Source: Athripsodes cinereus (lineage: Eukaryota; Arthropoda; Insecta; Trichoptera; Leptoceridae). Taken from it: 64,000 nucleotides of DNA. Location: assembly GCA_947579605.1 (NCBI GenBank), contig OX388305.1, positions 29,339,542 through 29,403,541 on the forward strand, in the 5' to 3' direction. Of this stretch, positions 58,715 through 64,000 are shown in pieces. The stretch's first letter is position 1, and each line of letters starts with the position of its first letter. The position numbers and the translations under genes are program-made. The notes below the pieces were generated by a model. The model was not told where the DNA came from. It saw only the letters and a program-made list of their open reading frames with translations, and ran no database searches.

Positions 58715-58919
58715 ACCTAGACAAATATTTTCTTATTACGATTGGGCACAAATCGAATATTTTATCAGCTAAATATGCAGAGGTATTGAGGTCTAAAAAT
58801 AGATTGCTTTTAAATTTCTCACTGGTGAATGCATGGTTTCTCTCAAAACTCTACTATGATTGATTTTGCTATTTAGGTGCCTTTACAAATATCCGTTACA
58901 TTGTAGAAAGATGTACTGT

Positions 58920-59065
58920 GAGAAAATATTCTGTAAGAAAACCGAGGAGTTTTTGAAATATTTCAAATTCCTATACCATCTCGAAAATTTAGCGACAGGG
59001 GGGGGGTATAAATGCAGGGGGTCCACTTTCAGGAAAAAAAGTTTGGGAACCTCTGATCTATATAT
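58920..59065. mobile_element. hAT-like fragment ending in a poly-G tract
   Basis: AAAACCGAGGAG, TTTCAAATTCCTATACC and GACAGGGGGGGGG are followed by AGTTTGGGAACCTCTG, a near-match to the hAT end TTTGGGAACCACTG. The first half is shared with 37.27-37.36 kb. No left end was found. Confidence 0.45.
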
Positions 59066-59505
59066 AGGTAGGTACTACCAAACAAATGTTTAAGAATCAA
59101 ATACATTGGCATGTGTCACCGAATCCAATCCCAACACAAATATTTTAAAATAAAATTATTAATAATACGTACTTACTGTATTACAACAGATGCAAATTAT
59201 AACTGCAGCTAACTTATTTCGAACTATTTCGTTTAATTAAATCGCATTGAGGTCAAAGACCTAAATATTTGCCAAGTGCTAAAATAGCTTTTAAAATGCA
59301 CTGTTGTGACTATTTTTAAGTTATTATACCTGACACCCACATATTACATATTTATAAAACCTATTTGTCACTCAATTATGTAATAATAATATTTTCCCTT
59401 TAGATTAACAATAATATTAAATGTTCTCATTGCGGTAAATACGTTAATCACAATATAAAGTCAAACTATTTAATGTGATTCATTGCCATAGATTGCAAAC
59501 AGTGA

Positions 59506-59686
59506 GTCTAGTCAAAACACATTTTAGCGTTACGTTTTCGTTTAAATGTACATAGACGACGTTGCGAGAACGATGTCAATTTTCGTAGCTACTTGTGTAT
59601 TTTAGCTACGAAAATTAACTCGTTCTCGCAACGTCGTGAAAGAAAACGAAACGAAAAAGTTACTCTAAAATGTGTTTTGACTAGGC
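59506..59686. mobile_element. MITE, family M1, second copy
   Basis: The ends CTAGTCAAAACACATTTTAG and their reverse complement continue as long arms (ACGACGTTGCGAGAACGA, AATTTTCGTAGCTA) around a TTGTGTATTTT centre. The inner 60 bp match the 9.66-kb element (GACGATGTTGCG, TTAATTTTCGTAACTATTGT), while the outer arms have diverged. Confidence 0.7.
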
Positions 59687-59944
59687 CCGTATTATTAATC
59701 TCCTTTAACCTAGTAATAACGTGATTAACTAACAAACACAAGTGAATAAATTGCTTTTGTCTAAGATAAATAGATAGTAAATTTGTCCAAAAAATCAAGA
59801 TAAATATAATGATCCTAAATCTGAATTACTTTGCATAACTACTCGCTATTTTTATGGATAATTTTGAAAACCTTCTTACACTCAAAGTCCAAATATAACT
59901 TTATCAAGGTTTATAAAAAAAAACATCTAGCATGTGATAATACA

Positions 59945-60082
59945 TTAACCCCTCAAAGCACGAGCTCTGCTCAATTTTGAGGGTAAAAAAAAACAGATAA
60001 TATAAAGATTTGTATAATTGTGCTTATTGTATATTTGTATGTGTTTATTATTATCTCAATAAAATATTTGAATTGAATTGAA
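59945..60082 (+). mobile_element. LINE 3' UTR, copy of the 30.1-kb element
   Basis: ACCCCTCAAAGCACGAGCTC, TGCTCAATTTTGAGGGTAAA, CAGATAATATAAAGATTTG and TGTGTTTATTATTATCTCAA end in AATAAAATATTTGAATTGAA (TTGAA repeats). This is the reverse complement of 30065-30220 with a short deletion. It is severely 5'-truncated. Confidence 0.75.
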
Positions 60083-60109
60083 TTTACATATGAATGTAAA
60101 TTGTTGATT

Positions 60110-60613
60110 GTCTCTTCAAAACTTAAACAAGCCATCATTTTGTGTTACATTCCCGCTTCTATTGCCAAAACACGTGTTAAAAAAACCGACCCCTTCCGGG
60201 AATCACTCTATACAAGTGCCAGCGTGTAGTGATCAGTGTATGTCCAGTAGTGTAACAGAGAAGGATAACAACACCGACTACTCGCAACAACACAGCGGGT
60301 GAAAGGGACAAAAATACTGTTTTGTCTACCACAATGCCTATCTCAGATCTCCGTAAGAAGCTTCTCTATGTGTGCAACGTTTTCTTTGATGTCAACCAAA
60401 GTGGAACGCTCGAAAAGAAGGACTTCGAGTCGGCTGTTGAGAAAATCTACACTCTTCGTCATCCCAAGAACGTAGAGATGTACGACACCACGACCAAGAT
60501 ATGGGATGGCCTGAGGCAGAGAACTGATGCCAATAAAGATAGAGAGTCCTCTGCAGTGGCAGCAGCGTTACATGAACTTCATGTTTGACCTAGAAGATGC
60601 TTCCAACTTGACT
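60110..60613 (+). pseudogene. Calexcitin-like (EF-hand) retrocopy, disrupted
   Basis: From an ATG at 60334 (context ACCACAATGCC) the frame encodes MPISDLRKKLLYVCNVFFDV, an EF-hand loop DVNQSGTLEKKDF, AVEKIYTLR, KIWDGLRQRTDANKD and then loses the reading frame. From 60554 a +1 frame continues the same protein as QWQQRYMNFMFDLEDAS. The segment between DANKD and QWQQ (the second EF loop and following helix in the insect calexcitin/sarcoplasmic calcium-binding family) is deleted, and smaller in-frame deletions occur near RKK and LRHPKN. Parts normally separated along the mRNA are contiguous with no intron, and a 5' UTR-like leader of about 220 bp precedes the ATG. It is joined directly to a LINE 3' end at about 60614. 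A functional two-EF-hand product is unlikely. Confidence 0.75.
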
Positions 60614-60696
60614 AAAAAGCCACGGCGCTCTTGAGATGGTCACGGACCATGAAACAGCGCCAAATACAAATCATCTTTTTATTATTATTATTATTA
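60614..60696 (+). mobile_element. LINE 3' end fused to the calexcitin retrocopy
   Basis: AAAAGCCACGGCGCTCTTGA, GATGGTCACGGACCATGAAA, CAGCGCCAAATACAAATC and a (TTA)n tail match 5837-5921, the end of a Jockey/CR1-like LINE (frame KSHGALEMVTDH, with the stop TAA changed to GAA). Similarity to that LINE begins exactly where calexcitin similarity ends, within about 6 bases. Confidence 0.8.
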
Positions 60697-60697
60697 A

Positions 60698-61045
60698 ACA
60701 TATTATAATAGCAAAGTACTTATGGTAGTGCGGTTATCTATATTCTTGGAGAATTTAATTCACTTTTATGTTATTAGAAACTCTTGACAAAGAAGACACT
60801 TGACTTACCCCAGTGTCATGCATGAAATGGCATCTCTGGCACTTTTCCATTATTTTTAGTATATATGAGCACCTCATTACTCATTTGTCAATAATTCAAA
60901 ATATTTAAAATACGTAGGTAAATATCTATTTCAATATTTAAAAAATACTTTGATACAAACTTAAGTATTGGCATAATTGGTATTATCACTCTGCACAACG
61001 TGAGTAATCAATAAATAGTATAATAATAACATACTATGAACTTTC
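60698..61045. other. Unique AT-rich stretch
   Basis: No gene or element recognised. ACATAT at 60698-60703 matches ACATAT at 60086-60091 and is a weak candidate target duplication of the chimeric insertion. Confidence 0.35.
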
Positions 61046-61049
61046 ACTA

Positions 61050-61560
61050 ATTTATTTATTTATTCTTCTTGCACATCATCATTACATTACAGTGTTAACA
61101 AAATAATAATTTTTTTTTTAAAAAAACTAGGACGATGTGCAGTGGCGAGATTATCACTATAAAGTGATTTCTTCCATCTAACCACGACACATTGACATAA
61201 ACCTAGTAAAAACTAATTTACTTAAAAAAAACTTACAAGACATTAATACACAACAAAAGAAAAAAAGAAAATTTAAAATAATATTTGACACACACCCAAC
61301 ATGAGGTAGGGATTATGGATTAGAGGAGGGGAGGGGGGGGGCTAGGGAACGGATACTGAGTTAGAAGATAGCATTTTTTCCTTAACACAAGATTTAAAAA
61401 TATTGAGCGATTGTGAAACTCTATACGAAGAAGGAAGATTGTTCCAACAAAGAGCACCATAAACTGAGAATGATTTCGAGAAATAATTGGTAGGTACTGT
61501 GTGTAGGAAACTAATGCATAAAAATACATTTTTTTGATCAAACTTATGCTGGCGCCTGTG
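61050..61560 (-). mobile_element. Jockey/CR1-like LINE, C-terminus and 3' UTR (family B)
   Basis: The minus strand encodes NYFSKSFSVYGALCWNNLPS, SYRVSQSLNIFKSCVKEKML (about 61490-61370), the FS..GA..WN.LP......S...FK..[LV]K signature. The 3' UTR ends at about 61050 in a reverse (ATTTATTT)n tail with GGTTAGATGGAAGAAATCAC and TCGCCACTGCACATCGTCC, comparable to the family-B ends at 16.3 and 41.3 kb. Confidence 0.65.
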
Positions 61561-61739
61561 TTTGAATGTATATAGTTTTTTTATAGTTACATAATACTGT
61601 GAGTACCTACCTACATACGGACTTCCTTTTATATTTTATTTTATTTTTTATTTTATTCCTTGATAAAACTGCCTTTTATTACTTGATAAAACTACCTTTT
61701 ATTACAATAATTAATATGAATATGTACACAAATTGTACA

Positions 61740-62005
61740 TCAAACGAATTTGATGAAAGGATGACGAAGAGGATATATTTTCTGAAAGAAGGGATGCAAG
61801 GAATTGTGGACGTCCAAAAACTTCGTGGCTTGAGCACGTGGATTAAATTCATAAAGACGAAGGCGTATTGAGTAAGAGAAATCGGGGTGTATGTATGAGA
61901 AACTGAATGAATATAGAGGAAGCGAAGATAGTATGCAGGAATAGATATATATATCGCTCCGTTTTCTCTCCCTATCCCACCTGGGACACGGCGTGAGGGT
62001 ATAGA
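61740..62005 (+). mobile_element. RTE-type C-terminal end with CACCTGGGACACGG tail
   Basis: DERMTKRIYFLKEGMQGIVD followed, with a frameshift, by GRPKTSWLEHVD-like and RNRGVCMRN.MNIEEAKIVCR-like residues is the RTE C-terminus. The tail TCTCCCTATCCCACCTGGGA, CACGGCGTGAGGGTATAG is shared with 4.39 kb. Several frameshifts. Confidence 0.65.
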
Positions 62006-62280
62006 TATATTGAGAGAGAATTTGATATGCCTGATAAAATATATAGTTTTTAAAATTTACGTTATTCTAATCTCGGATCATCATTAGATATAATAAACAG
62101 TGCAAAATTTAAACCATGAGATAATCTTCACAAAAATACCTGATTGTATACATTTATTGAATATAATAAATTAATATACCTACAGTTTTTTCAAAAATGA
62201 GCAATTAATTGGCAATAATATAATATACTATTAAGTATATTGGTTATGTTTTTTTTTAAAAAAAAAAGATATATCTGGGT

Positions 62281-62437
62281 TGTGTTTGTTATAAACCCAA
62301 ATACAATCTTATACACCTTTCACAGTAAGCTACTAAAAGGTTGTGTCGTGAAAGGGGAGTTTGCCGGTACCTGGTATCGAACCACGGACCCCTTGTTCAC
62401 GAGGCCGAGACTCTACCTCCAAGCTACCGACGAACTC
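62281..62437 (-). repeat. tRNA-derived SINE
   Basis: The reverse complement reads GTCGGTAGCTTGGAGGTAGA (box-A-like TAGCTTGGAGG), GTCTCGGCCTCGTGAACAAG, GGGTCCGTGGTTCGATACCA (box B GGTTCGATACC, perfect), GGTACCGGCAAACTCCCCTT, TCACGACA, and ends with ACTGTGAAAGGTGTATAAG. It is the better copy of the 5.42-kb family. Confidence 0.75.
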
Positions 62438-62461
62438 ATACTTATAATGAATTAGTTTTTA

Positions 62462-62600
62462 AAATGAAACACGATACATAGTTATTCCAGTATTGACGTC
62501 AATAGTCAGTATTGGAATAGCTATACATCGTGTTTCATTTTAGAAATTATTAATATGAACTTCCACGAAGAACCGTCGGTCGATAAATTAAACTTTATAA
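62462..62600 (+). mobile_element. Penelope-like fold-back terminus with conserved start
   Basis: Inverted arms TTTTAAAATGAAACACGATA, CATAGTTATTCCAGTATTGA and TCAGTATTGGAATAGCTATA, CATCGTGTTTCATTTTAGAA. Just outside, an ATG at 62555 opens MNFHEEPSVDKLNF, parallel to MNFHQKPSVENINF at 51300. The ribozyme-like centre is not present here. Confidence 0.55.
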
Positions 62601-62609
62601 TGAATTATT

Positions 62610-63385
62610 TTATTCGCTTCATATATACTTGTCTTCCCGCTACATACTTGACCTTTCACAATCACGTTCTATTTACAACACATCTTTAGTAAGAAATAAC
62701 ATCATTATTTACAAATATGAAGAGAAACTCACCTATTTATCAATCACTGTATGTGAGTAAAATTATCTGCATCGTACATAATAAATACAAACATACCTTC
62801 TTCTATATAAATTATATAAATTTTCATTGAACACACATCGTAAAAGATTATATCGATTAACTTTAAATAACAATCAATGCCCTTATACGCACAAAATCCA
62901 ACTTTAACATAGGTATTTAAAAGCTTTTTATAAAAGGCAGATGTATGTTATATATTATTATTTAAATAACATCTACCACTTTCGATATTATAACAAATTT
63001 AATTTAGACATCAATTACGACATTTTAACGTGGATATTACGTTAACACGAGCTATGAAAGATATTCGATATTTTCTCGGTTCTCATCCAAAAACTAAACG
63101 CATAAGTCGCTGAGCCATTTCACTGTTGAAACTCTATACTTAGATATTGTAGTATGACAGACATAGAAGATGAAACATCTCTGAGTAAGTTAAGTAACAC
63201 CTATAATATTTATTTTAATTCGTATGTAATGCATTTAAGATTTTATCAACTGACATCGGAAATGCTTTTGATTTTAAATACGATCAAACACGACAGCCAT
63301 ACAAAATATAATAAATTTTAAAAATAATCCTTTCAATGTGCATACTGTTAGGTTAGTAAGGCAACATAGTTAATCTAAAAATCGA
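62610..63385. other. Unique AT-rich stretch
   Basis: No gene, repeat end or RNA recognised. Confidence 0.4.
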
Positions 63386-63390
63386 GTGTA

Positions 63391-63535
63391 TAATATATAA
63401 TGAGCTACAATCCATTGGATTGGTCTCCAACGAGTTTGGATTTTCTTCTCCATTCCTCTCTATTTTCAGTTAGTCTCTTCTTCAATTGGGCCATATACGT
63501 AGGTGTCTCTTGGTCGTCTATTGGTTCAAAAAAAT
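63391..63535 (-). mobile_element. RTE-type C-terminal fragment, copy of the 27.5-kb element
   Basis: GAGCTACAATCCATTGGATT, GGTCTCCAACGAGTTTGGAT, TTTCTTCTCCATTCCTCTC and CAATTGGGCCATATACG match 27499-27640 with an internal deletion. It is the reverse strand of the RTE C-terminal coding end. Confidence 0.7.
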
Positions 63536-64000
63536 GTTCATATCTCCCTCGAGTTTTAAAAGTATTTATAAAATTATATTACTGTTGATACAAAATATTG
63601 GTGTGTGCCTTTATACAGAAATCATCATTGTTCTTTTTATTAGGATCATAGATTTACATGTAGTATATAGGTAGGTACATCATAACTTTTGTGTTCCATA
63701 CTTGAAGGTCATTATTTTTTTCTTTTTAACAGTTATAATAAGATATATGGGGGTATTTTTATTACTTTAACGGGTATTTATAGGATGTGCAATACTAAAG
63801 TATGAGTAGAAAAGAGACCATTTGAATCTTAATACTAAAAGGTGAAAAAGTATTATTATTATTATCAATTTTGAACATTCAAAAATTTGTACTACTGAAA
63901 TACATGAAAAGTATTATGGCGTAATAGTTTATTTTAGGGTAGTGGCGGCAACCCTAACTCTGATACCTGAGAACTTATCAATTAGCCACATTCATTGATG

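Noticed and set aside
60334..60588. Intact first exon of a functional calexcitin gene
   Set aside because: The calexcitin similarity continues in another frame after a deletion that removes the second EF loop, and runs straight into a LINE tail; that fits a retrocopy, not an exon with a splice donor.
1..64000. CRISPR arrays, bacterial operons, rRNA or functional tRNA genes
   Set aside because: No spaced direct repeats, no bacterial gene organisation; tRNA-like boxes occur only in SINE contexts with non-tRNA bodies and disrupted cloverleafs.

Overview
This is AT-rich nuclear DNA from an arthropod, most likely an insect. The basis is the mix of decayed retrotransposons, DNA-transposon remnants and tRNA-derived SINEs, the frequent TAGGTACCTA-type motifs and AATAAT/TTATTA runs, and a calexcitin-like (insect sarcoplasmic calcium-binding family) retrocopy. 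A hemipteran or lepidopteran would fit; the sequence alone does not decide. There is no operon structure, no prokaryotic gene, no rRNA or functional tRNA gene, and no CRISPR array. Nearly all short open frames are chance frames or pieces of transposable elements.

Host coding sequence is scarce. At the left edge (about 424-714, minus strand) one exon-like block ends in a stop codon and reads as real protein, but I do not recognise it. At 60.33-60.61 kb lies a broken retrocopy of a calexcitin mRNA. It is joined in the same orientation to the 3' end of a non-LTR retrotransposon. A second copy of that LINE end sits alone at 5.71-5.92 kb.

The rest is a mosaic of mobile elements. Non-LTR fragments include several RTE-type C-terminal ends (1.57, 4.2, 4.8, 21.2/22.8, 27.5, 38.3, 52.0, 53.9, 61.8, 63.4 kb), R1-like ends (21.4-22.77 and 37.56 kb), an R4/Dong-like element with its restriction-like endonuclease domain (55.3-56.5 kb, with a second fragment at 51.5 kb), and Jockey/CR1-like ends (5.7, 30.1-30.9, 45.5, 57.9, 59.9, 61.1-61.5 kb). 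Penelope-like fold-back termini recur at 10.0, 11.9, 27.3, 31.9, 34.5, 51.2, 52.9 and 62.5 kb; six of these carry a hammerhead-ribozyme-like motif. DNA transposons include a 3.28-kb hAT-type element with a perfect 8-bp target duplication (54.2-57.5 kb), short hAT derivatives (43.6 and 58.5 kb), a TA-flanked MITE (47.46 kb) and a MITE family with two copies (9.66 and 59.5 kb). tRNA-derived SINEs lie at 5.4, 16.1, 18.2, 52.5 and 62.3 kb. A dispersed repeat of about 230 bp, called repeat A here, occurs more than ten times.

Structural events are visible. There is an exact-looking 1690-bp tandem duplication (12.36-15.74 kb), an R1-like element nested in an RTE element with a 15-bp target duplication, a LINE end nested in repeat A with a 6-bp duplication, and an R4/Dong element inside the hAT element. 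The most notable items are the host-mRNA/LINE chimera and the recurring hammerhead-like architecture.
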